Notes: generated by a model from the sequence alone, not told the origin. A DNA stretch of 64,000 bases from Cyanobacteria bacterium SBLK (GCA_017746715.1 JAGHZQ010000088.1:32969-96968), one strand, 5' to 3'; shown: positions 16,495-25,038, counted from the first letter of the stretch. A program made the numbers and translations.

Positions 16495-17661
16495 TTAACT
16501 GGCCGATCGCAATAACAAGATGCCTCCAACAGCCAAACCGATGAAATTCGCCACCCAAGCTGCAAGCAGGGGGGGAAGGGATCCCAGTACTCCCATTTGT
16601 CCGGTGACGGTAAACAGCGTGTAATAACAGAAAATAATAATGACGCTCAAGCCAAAACTAGTGGCTTTGCTCGTATTGCGAGGTAAAACACCTAAAGCAG
16701 CCCCTACTAATCCGAAAACAAAACAGGCGAAAGGCAAAGAGATTTTTTGTTGAATTCGAACTTTGAGCTTGCGAACGGCGCGATCGTCCCCAGCTTGTCG
16801 AAAAAATTTCATCTGCGATCGCGCTTGAGCAATACTTAATTCCGTATTGTCTCGAATGCGAGAAGCCAAATCCAAAGGCGTTCGCGGCAATTGTACTTGC
16901 TGGCGTTTAAATCGAAGTAAATTATCAATAGAGCCGTCAGGAGATAAAAAGTACATAATCCCATTAAAGAAATCCCATTTATTATCACTAAAATTCCATT
17001 CTGCCGACTCGGAAGTTAAGATTTGACTCACCGCACCGCTCGCGCGATCTAAGACAGTTAATCCCTGCATTTGTTTGCCGTCAAATCGTTCTGCATAAAA
17101 TAAACGTTTTAAGATTTTCTCGGAATTTCCGTAATCATCTTGAATTGTTTCATATTCGGGATAAAAAATATTCTTATCTTGAAACAGGGGTTTATCCTGA
17201 TTGAGTGCTTTTTCTAAGGTAATTGCAGCTTCATAATTGGCAGAAGGAACGATCCAATCGTTAAAAATAAAAGTAATTCCCGTGATAACCAAACTCAATG
17301 CTAAAGCCGGAGCCACAATTCGATAAATACTCGCACCGACACTCCGCATCGCCACAATTTCACTATCGCTCGATAACTGTCCGTAAGCCATTAAGGCCGC
17401 AAGGAGCATGGACATGGGAAAGGAGTATAAAACAAATTGGGGAACGCTGAATATTGCGACTTTAAAAGCAATGGAATTGGGTAAACCGTATTCTGTAACC
17501 CGTCGAACGAGATCGAAGAGGATTCCCACGGCAATTCCCAAAGCAGAAAACATCCCCATCCCAAAGAGAAAGGGGGGCAAGATTTCGCCCACAATGTAGC
17601 GATCCATCACCGAAATATGAAGAAGTCGATAAAAGGAAAAATTAGATTGACTAGTACTCAT
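16495..17661 (-). CDS. lptF: LptF/LptG family lipopolysaccharide export permease
   Basis: 388 residues. The start VMDRYIVGEILPPFLFGMGMF and the pattern of two N-terminal plus further C-terminal membrane helices around a periplasmic domain (about 120-290) are typical of LptF/LptG. AMRSVGASIYRIV is the usual cytosolic coupling stretch facing LptB. It moves lipopolysaccharide out of the inner membrane, with LptB supplying ATP hydrolysis. It follows lptB by 32 bp on the same strand. Cyanobacteria often have a single such permease gene at this locus; whether it is F or G cannot be decided by eye. Confidence 0.88.
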   Translation of the reverse strand: MSTSQSNFSFYRLLHISVMDRYIVGEILPPFLFGMGMFSALGIAVGILFDLVRRVTEYGLPNSIAFKVAIFSVPQFVLYSFPMSMLLAALMAYGQLSSDSEIVAMRSVGASIYRIVAPALALSLVITGITFIFNDWIVPSANYEAAITLEKALNQDKPLFQDKNIFYPEYETIQDDYGNSEKILKRLFYAERFDGKQMQGLTVLDRASGAVSQILTSESAEWNFSDNKWDFFNGIMYFLSPDGSIDNLLRFKRQQVQLPRTPLDLASRIRDNTELSIAQARSQMKFFRQAGDDRAVRKLKVRIQQKISLPFACFVFGLVGAALGVLPRNTSKATSFGLSVIIIFCYYTLFTVTGQMGVLGSLPPLLAAWVANFIGLAVGGILLLRSAS

Positions 17662-17693
17662 TACGCTTGCAAATTTTCTTGAAAACTACTATT

Positions 17694-18422
17694 TTAGTAC
17701 ACTTTAAATTGGTCTCCGAGATAATACTGTCGCACTAGACGATTCTCGTATAATTCTTCTGCACTGCCTGCCGCCAATATCTCCCCATCTCTCATGATAT
17801 AGGCACGATCGGTAATGGCCAGGGTTTCTCTCACATTGTGATCTGTAATTAAAATTCCCATATTGCGATCGCGCAGGCCTGCCACCAGATGTTGAATTTC
17901 CGAGACGGCGATGGGATCTACCCCGGCAAAGGGTTCGTCGAGCAAGAGAAATTTCGGGCCGTTGCGTCCGGTGGCAAGGGCGCGAGCGATTTCCGTGCGC
18001 CGTCTCTCTCCTCCAGAGACTTGATTGCCTTTGGTGCGAGAGACTTTATGAAGGCGAAACTCGCTTAAAAGCTCCTGCAAGCGCTTGGGATACTCTTCTG
18101 GGGGAACGTTGCCCTGCTCGAGGACGAGTTGAATGTTTTCCCACACTGTCAAATCCCGAAAAATGCTGGCTTGTTGGGTCAAATAACCGATCCCCAGGTG
18201 CGATCGCTCGTTCAGGGTCAGGCGGGTAATATTGCGATCGCCGAGCCAAACCGTGCCTTGATTGGGTTTGACCAGTCCAACGGCAATATAAAAAGTCGTG
18301 GTTTTCCCTGCCCCATTCGGTCCTAAGAGTCCGACGATTTCCCCTTGGGAAACGCTAATATTCACGCGATTGACTACCGCTCGCTTGCCATAAGTTTTAT
18401 GGACGTTCTCTAATCGAATCAT
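17694..18422 (-). CDS. lptB: LPS export ABC transporter ATP-binding protein LptB
   Basis: 242 residues, all ABC ATPase motifs present: Walker A GPNGAGKTT, Q-loop YLTQQASIFRDLTV, signature VSGGERRR, Walker B FLLLDEPFAGVD, H-loop ITDHNV. The FRDLTVWENI and EPFAGVDPIAV sequences are characteristic of LptB. It powers lipopolysaccharide extraction with the LptF/G permease encoded next. It lies between the lptA-like gene and lptF, consistent with one operon. Its start is separated from the upstream gene by a heptamer tandem repeat. Confidence 0.95.
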   Translation of the reverse strand: MIRLENVHKTYGKRAVVNRVNISVSQGEIVGLLGPNGAGKTTTFYIAVGLVKPNQGTVWLGDRNITRLTLNERSHLGIGYLTQQASIFRDLTVWENIQLVLEQGNVPPEEYPKRLQELLSEFRLHKVSRTKGNQVSGGERRRTEIARALATGRNGPKFLLLDEPFAGVDPIAVSEIQHLVAGLRDRNMGILITDHNVRETLAITDRAYIMRDGEILAAGSAEELYENRLVRQYYLGDQFKVY

Positions 18423-18428
18423 GACTTC

Positions 18429-18456
18429 AGTTATCAGTTATCAGTTATCAGTTGTC
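18429..18456. repeat. Heptanucleotide tandem repeat (4 units)
   Basis: AGTTATC three times then AGTTGTC, in the 69-bp gap between lptA and lptB. A related CCAATAC/CCATTAC pair follows at 18472-18485. Confidence 0.7.
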
Positions 18457-18491
18457 TCGATTTCGAGATCGCCAATACCCATTACCCAATT

Positions 18492-19139
18492 TTAGCGATT
18501 GCCATCGGGAAGGATTTCTTCGATGGGAGGTGGAGGCGGAAAATCACCATTATCGGGGGTGACTTCTTCTACGGGTTGAAAGACCCTCGGAGGCTCTAAT
18601 GTTGGCGACTGGGGAATCTCTGCGTTTTCAGGGGGGCGATCGCTATAGGGTTCTTTAAAGGCGGGTTTGGGATTGTAGGGGGTTAAAGCGGGTTCTTTGG
18701 CTGGCGAAGTCGGTGCGTCGGGATCGGAAATATAATAAACGGACTCGACTTGGCGATCTTCCCTTGGCGTTGCCACGGCTCGCCCTTCTTCAATGTAATA
18801 GGTAATAACTTCTCCTCGCACGCTATTGCCTTCTTGCAAAACATAGGCATTGCCCGTGAGGATGAGAACCCCTTCATTGCTAAAATATTGTGCTTGGGCG
18901 GAAGTCCCCTGCATTTGTCTGGCAGGGTAGTCAATGCGAACGTTGCCGCGAGCCGTCATCACGCCTGTCGCTTGATTGGCTTCTTGAATATCCGATCTCA
19001 CGACGATTTGCCGCCCGACTTCTTGGGCTTTCGCAACACGAACATTCTGCCAGAGTGCCATTCCGCCGCCAGCTAGCACTAAAGGTCCGGCGATGGCAAT
19101 GCTCCAGAATCGGCGTAAATTAAGATATCTAGAATTCAT
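18492..19139 (-). CDS. lptA: LptA/OstA-like periplasmic LPS transport protein
   Basis: 215 residues. An N-terminal hydrophobic segment (WSIAIAGPLVLAGGGMALW, residues 12-30) serves as signal or anchor. The OstA-N/LptA beta-jellyroll repeats follow: IVVRSDIQEANQATGVMTARGNVRI, MQGTSAQAQYFSNEGVLILTGNAYVLQ, NSVRGEVITYYIEEG. The last ~70 residues are Pro/Glu-rich and probably disordered. It would bridge lipopolysaccharide across the periplasm from the LptBF complex. The first gene of the lpt set; the proline-rich tail is longer than in proteobacterial LptA. Confidence 0.85.
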   Translation of the reverse strand: MNSRYLNLRRFWSIAIAGPLVLAGGGMALWQNVRVAKAQEVGRQIVVRSDIQEANQATGVMTARGNVRIDYPARQMQGTSAQAQYFSNEGVLILTGNAYVLQEGNSVRGEVITYYIEEGRAVATPREDRQVESVYYISDPDAPTSPAKEPALTPYNPKPAFKEPYSDRPPENAEIPQSPTLEPPRVFQPVEEVTPDNGDFPPPPPIEEILPDGNR

Positions 19140-19280
19140 AGCCCAATATTAAGAATTAAAAGATAGCCCTGTTATATCGATCGTTGCTGGTCTAGAGCAT
19201 AGCCGAAAGATCGATTGTTGCCCATTGAAAAGGGACGTTAGGAAACTGGGGTTGGTTTCCGCTAGAGCAACCCATATTTT

Positions 19281-19667
19281 CTAAAGCGAGACGATTTTGG
19301 GAAAAGCGGGAGAGGACTCCCGAAAATGCAGGGTTTCGACAAAAGGCGCGATCGCCTCGGGAGAAACTCGTTGCAGATTGTCAAGAAGTTCCCAGCTTTC
19401 CTCAAACAGCTTCGTCACGTCAATCCCCTCATAATCGGGCTGATAGTCGCGAATGCGCCGCGTTCCCTCTCCCAACAATGTTACTGCACCCTGCCAATTA
19501 CAATTTTCCAAATGATAACAAGCAACAGCAATTTGTAAAATTCCCTGATAAAACTGCTTGTGCGGTTCGGCAGACTCCATCCAAAGCGCTTCTAACGTAT
19601 CGTGACAGGTATAAAACTCTCGGCGATTGAACTCCTCAATCCCCTGTAAAAATGCTTTAGGAAGCAT
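19281..19667 (-). CDS. DUF309 domain-containing protein
   Basis: 128 residues, all helical. The DUF309 signature FNRREFYTCHDTLEALWMES with H-D-x-x-E, followed by KQFYQGILQIAVACYHLEN-type sequence, is clear. Function of the family is unknown; the conserved His/Glu/Trp set suggests a small ligand- or metal-binding helical bundle. The gene sits between lptA and ftrC on the same strand but with gaps of 58 and 141 bp, so co-transcription is not certain. Confidence 0.9.
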   Translation of the reverse strand: MLPKAFLQGIEEFNRREFYTCHDTLEALWMESAEPHKQFYQGILQIAVACYHLENCNWQGAVTLLGEGTRRIRDYQPDYEGIDVTKLFEESWELLDNLQRVSPEAIAPFVETLHFRESSPAFPKIVSL

Positions 19668-19691
19668 GAACGACTCAATAATTGGTGAGGG

Positions 19692-19723
19692 GGTGACTGG
19701 TGACTCTTCGGTAACTGGTGACG
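19692..19723. repeat. Heptanucleotide tandem repeat (4 units in two pairs)
   Basis: GGTGACT-GGTGACT, four bases, then GGTAACT-GGTGACG, immediately after the ftrC stop codon. Confidence 0.65.
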
Positions 19724-19725
19724 GG

Positions 19726-20097
19726 CTAAGAGGTAGCTAAACTTTCACGCACTTTCAAAATTTCTGCCATTTCGATCTCTTGTTGTTCGCCCACAAAATC
19801 ATCTTCAGGTTTCAGAAATAACATGCAGTGGCATTCTTTGCGCTCTCGCATGGGTACGCAGGGACAATTCCAAAAGGCAGCCTTAACTTCTGCTTCTTTA
19901 TCTTCATAGTGACGACAGGGGCATAATGGCGAACCCAATTCATCTTTATGTTTTGCCAATCCTTCAATAACCACTGCCGTCACCGATGGATCGACACAGA
20001 AATAAGTATCGGTATTCTTAGCATATTTTTCGGCAAAACTTTTCATGGCCGAGAGTGACTTATCCTCTTGCTTGTTCTCTGGAGTTGCAGAAGTCAT
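19726..20097 (-). CDS. ftrC: Ferredoxin-thioredoxin reductase catalytic subunit
   Basis: 123 residues. The catalytic cysteines are in the canonical pattern C59-P-C61, C78-P-C80 and C89-H-C91, which ligate the [4Fe-4S] cluster and form the redox-active disulfide. The enzyme passes electrons from photoreduced ferredoxin to thioredoxin, linking light to enzyme regulation. It needs the variable subunit FtrV, which is not in this window. Length agrees with the family, with a somewhat longer N-terminus. Confidence 0.96.
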   Translation of the reverse strand: MTSATPENKQEDKSLSAMKSFAEKYAKNTDTYFCVDPSVTAVVIEGLAKHKDELGSPLCPCRHYEDKEAEVKAAFWNCPCVPMRERKECHCMLFLKPEDDFVGEQQEIEMAEILKVRESLATS

Positions 20098-20192
20098 GGG
20101 TTTAATGGTCTAATGGCGAACGATATTTTATCTAGAGCATTGTAACCCAAGGCGGTTTTGCCAACACATCGGTATGAAGGGGGAGATTGAGA

Positions 20193-20873
20193 ATGAGCTT
20201 GGGTTGGTTGCGAAATTTCCGATCTTTATTTTTAATTGAGGTTTGTCCGTTGTGCGATCGCCCGGCTGAGGAAATTCTCTGTCGAGCCTGCGAAACGCAA
20301 CTGCAACGATGTCGCCTTGCCCAACCCGAAGCCTTTTGGCAGGGAGAATCGCCGCTTTTGGTTTGGGGAAATTATGGGGGGATTCTCAAAAGGGCGATCG
20401 CGGCGATGAAATACGAGAATCACCCTGAAATTGCGGAACTTTTGGGGGAATTTCTCGGTCGGGCATGGCTGGATGTTTCGCCATCTTTGCCGAAAATGGT
20501 CGTCGTGCCCGTACCCATGAATCCAGAAAAACGCAAGCAACGGGGATTCGATCAAGCCGAATTAATCGCTCGCAGTTTTTGCCGCCAGACGGGTTTCCCC
20601 TTAAAATGTCAGGGCTTGCAGAGGGTTAAAGAGACTCAGCCCTTGTTCGATCTCAACCCGCAAGAGCGAGAATTGATGATGCGAGATGCTTTTGCGTTGG
20701 GAAAGGATTTTCAAAAAGAGCGATCGCGTTTGCCCGTTCTACTGGTAGACGATCTCTATACGACGGGCAATACCGTTAAAGCTGGCGCGAAAACTCTCTC
20801 CCGTGCGGGAATTCGAGTCGGGGGTATTGCCGCCGTTGCCAGTCCGCGAGGTAAAGCGACGGACAAACGTTAA
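20193..20873 (+). CDS. comF: ComF family phosphoribosyltransferase-like protein
   Basis: About 226 residues. The N-terminus has a zinc-finger-like CPLC...CRAC set, then KYENHPEIAELLGEFL, and the C-terminal PRPP-binding loop VLLVDDLYTTGNT. ComF proteins are needed for DNA uptake in natural transformation; cyanobacterial homologues are linked with competence. ATG at 20193 is preferred: GGGGGAG lies just upstream, while the TTG at 20187 adds only two residues. The gene is divergent from ftrC. Confidence 0.9.
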   Translation: MSLGWLRNFRSLFLIEVCPLCDRPAEEILCRACETQLQRCRLAQPEAFWQGESPLLVWGNYGGILKRAIAAMKYENHPEIAELLGEFLGRAWLDVSPSLPKMVVVPVPMNPEKRKQRGFDQAELIARSFCRQTGFPLKCQGLQRVKETQPLFDLNPQERELMMRDAFALGKDFQKERSRLPVLLVDDLYTTGNTVKAGAKTLSRAGIRVGGIAAVASPRGKATDKR

Positions 20874-20907
20874 GATATTTTAAGTTGTTGCCCTTTTTGT
20901 TGCGATC

Positions 20908-21360
20908 GTGCTTGCTAGATTGAAAAACTTGTCTGTCAAAACCCTGCTGGCCAATACAATGGTACGCTGGTGGATTGTTGGCTTAACCTTTACCGGCTTA
21001 AATATTCCCCTTCTTTATTTTGCGATCGAACTGTTTCACTGGCCCGAATGGTTTGCTTCTCTGGTTGCGTCGGAACTTGCCAATATTTTACGCTTTTTCG
21101 TGAACGATCGCTGGGTTTTTGGGTTTCCCCGCCCTACTTGGATGCGTTTTGGTCAATATCACGTCGCGATCGCGGGTTCTTTTGTCGTTTGGTTGGGAGT
21201 CTACAATCTTCTCGTTTACGGTTTGGATATCGAAACAATGACGACCGTACCCTTCATCATTGAGAGTTGGAAATTTTTGATCGTTCCCATCATCGCAACA
21301 ACTTTTTCGGTATTTGTCAATATGCTGACTAATTTTCTCTGGATTTGGCGCAAAAAGTAG
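20908..21360 (+). CDS. GtrA family membrane protein
   Basis: 150 residues with four membrane helices (about 22-42, 48-68, 88-108, 118-142) and the GtrA-type features RWWIVGLTFTGLN near the start, SELANILRFFVNDRWVF in the middle and NFLWIW at the end. GtrA proteins are flippase-like and move lipid-linked sugars for cell-envelope glycosylation. The start is GTG at 20908; an ATG at 20959 would give a shorter form beginning at MVRWWIV and remains possible. It follows comF by 34 bp. Confidence 0.85.
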   Translation: MLARLKNLSVKTLLANTMVRWWIVGLTFTGLNIPLLYFAIELFHWPEWFASLVASELANILRFFVNDRWVFGFPRPTWMRFGQYHVAIAGSFVVWLGVYNLLVYGLDIETMTTVPFIIESWKFLIVPIIATTFSVFVNMLTNFLWIWRKK

Positions 21361-21384
21361 GGATGTAGCAGGCTACGTCCCTAC
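21352..21384 (-). terminator. Terminator of the kinase-like gene, overlapping the gtrA stop
   Basis: A 12-bp stem GTAGGGATGTAG / CTACGTCCCTAC (one G-U pair) with loop CAGG. Read on the minus strand the hairpin is followed by TTTTTG, so it terminates the leftward kinase-like gene. It overlaps the last codons of gtrA. Confidence 0.65.
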
Positions 21385-21406
21385 ACCTAAGTCAATAACT
21401 CGGATA

Positions 21407-22813
21407 TCATGTTGATTTTTGATTAAGATTGGATTGCGATCGAAAATTCTCTTTCATTTTTTCTAATTGATGATAAACTCCCTCGCTGGTTAACCAACCG
21501 TATCCGGCTTTTCCCAATGTTTGCATCAAATTTTGAAAATCTTCTTCCGTCCAAGTTGGCGTACCGTCACGCGTCAGAGCCAATTGAATTTCTTCCTCTG
21601 TTAGATTATAAGATTGTTTGGGAGTTTGTTTGGCAGATGGTAACAATATTGTGGTTAGAGAACGGGAGAATGCTGCATTTTCTTGGGGTTCTTGTTCGAC
21701 ACGAGCAGTTTTAACTCTTAGAGGAATGATATATTTCTTTTCTTGAGGGAAAAAAGTATGCAAGATCAGATTGCGTTCGTAAAGTTGTCCTGAAAGTAAA
21801 TGACTGGTATCGATTGTCACTTGATAACTGGATTGACTGCGATGAAAATGAGAGGGAGCGATCGCAATCCAAGGATGCTCTCGAGGAGAAACAGCAAAAT
21901 CTCCTGTATGAGGGGCAACTTCCCAAATTCCTTCTTGGATGGAGTTGGGAAGAAAGCGCCGAATTCTAAAAGTTTTTGTCAACTTTTCTTGGACTATTTT
22001 TGATTTGATTGTCAATCCAGGATGCTTAATCCGAACTTCAGATATTTTTTCAACAGAAATTTGTTTGAGAATTCCTTTAGCTTTAAAGGCTGAAAGATGT
22101 CGTTCTTGGGGATTGAGTTTAACCATTCTCTCGAGCCAATCCAAAAAATCGGGGTTGAGATGAATCAATCGATCGCGAAACACAAAACGCATTTCTTGAT
22201 TGATCAAGCGCGTAATATTTTTAGATTTCGTATGGGTTAGAATGCAAAGGATTGTTGCACCAAGTGCGTATAAATCTGTAGATTTGCTACTTTTTTGTTT
22301 TCTTCTTTGTTCTGGGGATATAAAGCCAAGTTCCTCCTTCATATCTTGAGGAATGCGATCGTCAATTTCAAAATCAACTAAATGGGCATTAAAACGAGTA
22401 TCGATCAAAATATTTTCTGGCTTGAGATTGTGATGAATAATAGGCGGCACTCTCTTCTGCAAATAGATTAAAATATCAAGAACGGCAAGAATTATTTTTT
22501 TGAGGTTATCGGCAGAAATTGTCTGGATTTCTGCCAGAGATTGCAGTTCTAGATGTTCTCTAACAACATAGAAAAAATCAACATCTTTATAAGTATGTAA
22601 ATAATGAACGATCCCCGAATGCTTGAGTTCTTGAAGAGCTTTCACTCTTTCTTTGTATCGATCGAGCGAACTATTATTCGCATCTATTGATGAATTCAAA
22701 CTAATTTTTTTGACAATAACTTTTTTTTGCGTGATCGTATCTAACGCTAAAAAAGTAACAGTACTTTTATCCGTATGTTGTCCGAGAGTTTGGAGAGTTT
22801 GATAGCGTTGCAT
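21407..22813 (-). CDS. Protein kinase-fold protein, probably catalytically inactive
   Basis: 468 residues. Residues 4-260 have the eukaryotic-type kinase fold: VIVKK with Lys35, an HHNLKPEN catalytic loop (127-134), VDFEID (147-149) and LYALGATILCILT. The HRD aspartate is Asn129 and DFG is DFE; the glycine-rich loop is also degenerate (LGQHTDKSTVT). These changes predict a pseudokinase or weak kinase. Residues about 290-375 look like a beta-sandwich (HPWIAIAPSHF, then YQVTIDTSHLLSGQLYERNLILHT), and the tail (420-468) is helical. It may act as a scaffold or ligand-binding signalling protein. Divergent from moaE. Confidence 0.8.
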   Translation of the reverse strand: MQRYQTLQTLGQHTDKSTVTFLALDTITQKKVIVKKISLNSSIDANNSSLDRYKERVKALQELKHSGIVHYLHTYKDVDFFYVVREHLELQSLAEIQTISADNLKKIILAVLDILIYLQKRVPPIIHHNLKPENILIDTRFNAHLVDFEIDDRIPQDMKEELGFISPEQRRKQKSSKSTDLYALGATILCILTHTKSKNITRLINQEMRFVFRDRLIHLNPDFLDWLERMVKLNPQERHLSAFKAKGILKQISVEKISEVRIKHPGLTIKSKIVQEKLTKTFRIRRFLPNSIQEGIWEVAPHTGDFAVSPREHPWIAIAPSHFHRSQSSYQVTIDTSHLLSGQLYERNLILHTFFPQEKKYIIPLRVKTARVEQEPQENAAFSRSLTTILLPSAKQTPKQSYNLTEEEIQLALTRDGTPTWTEEDFQNLMQTLGKAGYGWLTSEGVYHQLEKMKENFRSQSNLNQKST

Positions 22814-22832
22814 GACCGCTCTCTGATTTGAA

Positions 22833-23020
22833 TTAACTTTTGAATTTAGTTTTCGATCGCTGGTGAACTACCGCTATCGAATCAAAGATGACGACTTCTA
22901 GATAAACTTTTCCTTCCGATTCAGCTTTGTACTTTAACAACGACAGCAGCCAAAGCTCTTGGCTAAAGCCACTTTCTGCTCGTTAGTTGGATAAATGCGG
23001 TATTTGTACGCCTTGAACAT
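22833..23020 (-). pseudogene. TnpB relic of an IS200/IS605-family element
   Basis: ATG at 23018-23020 begins MFKAYKYRIYPTNEQKVALA followed by KSFGCCR, the conserved N-terminus of IS605-type TnpB. After a frame change the sequence jumps to KYKAESEGKVYLEV, which matches the later TnpB region before the zinc finger, then degenerates. About 300 residues are missing. It occupies the 376-bp spacer between the kinase-like gene and moaE; the rest of the spacer (23045-23190) shows no gene. Confidence 0.75.
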
Positions 23021-23044
23021 TATCACTTAGATAGAAAGGTGATA
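23021..23044. repeat. Subterminal hairpin of the tnpB relic
   Basis: TATCACTT...AAGGTGATA forms an imperfect palindrome directly upstream of the TnpB start. IS200/IS605 elements end in such hairpins, which their TnpA recognises, so this is likely the surviving element end. Confidence 0.45.
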
Positions 23045-23190
23045 AGATTATAACCTGATTTTGGAGTTTATGGGTAGTCACTGTCTGCCCTGAGCCAAGC
23101 CGAAGGAATAGGAGAATTCCCGCTCCCATTGTTAAAATAAAAAAACCGGTTGGGTGCGGGTCATCCCTCTCAATTTAATCATTATCTCCG

Positions 23191-23703
23191 ATGAATCTTG
23201 CCGTTAATTCCTCCTCTTTTGATTCCTCCTCGATCTCGAGTCTCGACAAGGGCGAAAGAGATAGTCTGAAAATTACCTTTGCTCCCCTTTTTCTCGATGA
23301 TGTTTATCGCCTAGCCGATAGTCCTGCCAATGGTGCAATCGTTGTCATGAGTGGCACGGTACGCGATCGCACCGACGGCAAGCCCGTTACTTTATTAGAA
23401 TATCAAGCCTACGAACCCATGGCGATCGCAATTTTTCAACAAATTGCCGCCCATATTCGCCAAACTCGCCCCGAAACCAATCGCATTGTTATCCATCATC
23501 GCATCGGACGCTTAAAGATTGGAGAAATTAGCGTTTTAGTGGCCGTTGGCTGTCCTCACCGCACCGAGGCTTTTGAGGCTTGTCGCTATGCGATCGATAC
23601 TTTAAAACACAATGCCCCTATTTGGAAGAAGGAACATTGGGCGGATGGTTCGAGCAATTGGGTTAGCATTGGAGCATGCGAACGAGACGAAGAAACTTGT
23701 TAA
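23191..23703 (+). CDS. moaE: Molybdopterin synthase catalytic subunit MoaE
   Basis: 170 residues. Conserved MoaE stretches are present: NGAIVVMSGTVRDRTDGKPV, LEYQAYEPMA, HRIGRLKIGEISVLVAVGCPHR, and the active-site lysine region PIWKKEHWADGSSNWV. With MoaD it converts cPMP to molybdopterin for the molybdenum cofactor. The first ~30 residues are a Ser-rich extension not typical of MoaE; an internal start is possible but no ATG lies between. No other moa genes are in the window. Confidence 0.95.
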   Translation: MNLAVNSSSFDSSSISSLDKGERDSLKITFAPLFLDDVYRLADSPANGAIVVMSGTVRDRTDGKPVTLLEYQAYEPMAIAIFQQIAAHIRQTRPETNRIVIHHRIGRLKIGEISVLVAVGCPHRTEAFEACRYAIDTLKHNAPIWKKEHWADGSSNWVSIGACERDEETC

Positions 23704-23726
23704 ATCAAAAAACTTAAAAAGCAACG

Positions 23727-24047
23727 ATGAACGCTCCTCAAAAGCAGCCAGCCGATTTGCGAACGGTCTTGGTCTGTCAAAATTGTACTTGTTTGGCTCG
23801 CGGCGGGGAAAAATTATTACAAGCCTTGCAAGCTGCCGATCTCCCCGATGATGTCGAAATCGTGGCTTCGGATTGTTTGGGGCAGTGTAATATGGCCCCT
23901 AACGCTCGCATTATTCCCGAGGAAACATGGTATTGTCGCCTCTCTCCAGAAGATGCCCCGCGCATTGTCCGAGAACATCTTCAAGAAGGCAAGCCCGTGA
24001 AGGACAAATTACATCCTCGCATTCATTCGTACTATAGTTTTTTATAG
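23727..24047 (+). CDS. Thioredoxin-like [2Fe-2S] ferredoxin
   Basis: 106 residues. Cysteines at 17, 20, 22 (CQNCTC) and 50, 54 (CLGQC) in a thioredoxin-like fold match the (2Fe-2S) ferredoxin-domain family common in cyanobacteria. It probably carries electrons or senses redox state; the physiological partner is unknown. It lies 23 bp after moaE and 14 bp before the FG-GAP gene, so the three may be one transcript, but a functional link with molybdenum cofactor synthesis is only suggested by position. Confidence 0.85.
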   Translation: MNAPQKQPADLRTVLVCQNCTCLARGGEKLLQALQAADLPDDVEIVASDCLGQCNMAPNARIIPEETWYCRLSPEDAPRIVREHLQEGKPVKDKLHPRIHSYYSFL

Positions 24048-24061
24048 CACGATCGAGAACC

Positions 24062-25012
24062 ATGAAAATTAATTTTAAAATTGTGGCTGCTGCCGTTGTC
24101 GGTGTCGCGATCTTAAGCGTATTGGGGGTTAAATTCGCTCAATTCGGCTATACTCGCGCTTGGCTGGATGTTCCTTATTCTGGCAATAACGGCACATTTT
24201 TCGCCGATGTTACTGGAGACGGTCGCGCCGATGCGATCGCTGTCAATGACAATGGGATTATCGTGCGACGCTCCACCGGGATGAGTTTCTCCGATACTGA
24301 AGTGTGGATGCCGCGGGTTTATTTGGGGGAAATTGGCAACTTTTTTGCCGACGTTACCGGGGACGGTCAAGCCGATGCGATCGTCATTAATGAAAGCGGT
24401 ATTGCTGTTAGTCTGGCGAAATTGGGGGAATTTGCCGAGCATCGAACTTGGGTCGATCGCCCGTATTACGGGACGAAAGGGACATTTTTTGCCGATGTGA
24501 CGGGAGATGGCAAAGCCGATGCTATTGTGGTGAATGAAAATGGAATTGGTGTCGGTCGCTCTACCGGAACTGAGTTTCTCCCCAATGAAACTTGGGTAGA
24601 GGGAGAATATCTCGGCGATCGCGGCATTTATTTTGCCGATGTGACGGGCGATGAAAAAGCCGATGCCATTGTGGTCAATAATACGGGCATTGGCGTGCGG
24701 CGATCGCGAGGCGATCGCTTTGGCGAAAACGAAACTTGGACGGACAATCCCTACTTTGGGGAAATCGGGACATTTTTTGCCGATGTGACGGGAGATGGCA
24801 AAGCCGATGCTATTGTCGTCAACCGAGATGGGGTAACGGTAAGGCGATCGACGGGTTCGGCTTTTGCCCCCAACGAACTTTGGACGAAAGGCATTTATTA
24901 TGGGGATGTCAGTACGAATTTTGCCGATATTACCGGCAATGGTCGCGCCGATGCGATCGTGGTTAATCATACAGGCATTGCGGTGAAGTTATCGGAAGTG
25001 AGGGAATGGTAA
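24062..25012 (+). CDS. FG-GAP/VCBS-like repeat protein, exported
   Basis: 316 residues. One hydrophobic segment (VAAAVVGVAILSVLGVKFA, residues 7-25) acts as signal or anchor. Then come six repeats of about 48 residues, each with FADVTGDGxADAI followed by VVNxxGIxVxRS; the DxxGDGxAD part is a calcium-binding loop as in integrin-like beta propellers. Six or seven such blades would close a propeller outside the cytoplasm. The fifth repeat's DNA is closely similar to the third, pointing to recent repeat duplication or gene conversion. Ligand unknown. Confidence 0.82.
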   Translation: MKINFKIVAAAVVGVAILSVLGVKFAQFGYTRAWLDVPYSGNNGTFFADVTGDGRADAIAVNDNGIIVRRSTGMSFSDTEVWMPRVYLGEIGNFFADVTGDGQADAIVINESGIAVSLAKLGEFAEHRTWVDRPYYGTKGTFFADVTGDGKADAIVVNENGIGVGRSTGTEFLPNETWVEGEYLGDRGIYFADVTGDEKADAIVVNNTGIGVRRSRGDRFGENETWTDNPYFGEIGTFFADVTGDGKADAIVVNRDGVTVRRSTGSAFAPNELWTKGIYYGDVSTNFADITGNGRADAIVVNHTGIAVKLSEVREW

Positions 25013-25017
25013 TTATC

Positions 25018-25038
25018 AGTCACCAGTCACCAGTTATT
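25018..25038. repeat. Heptanucleotide tandem repeat (3 units)
   Basis: AGTCACC, AGTCACC, AGTTATT, six bases after the FG-GAP gene stop codon. Confidence 0.6.

Noticed and set aside
24113..24970. 285-codon minus-strand frame opposite the FG-GAP gene
   Set aside because: It mirrors the repeated calcium-loop codons of the real gene; repeat sequence keeps the antisense frame open by chance.
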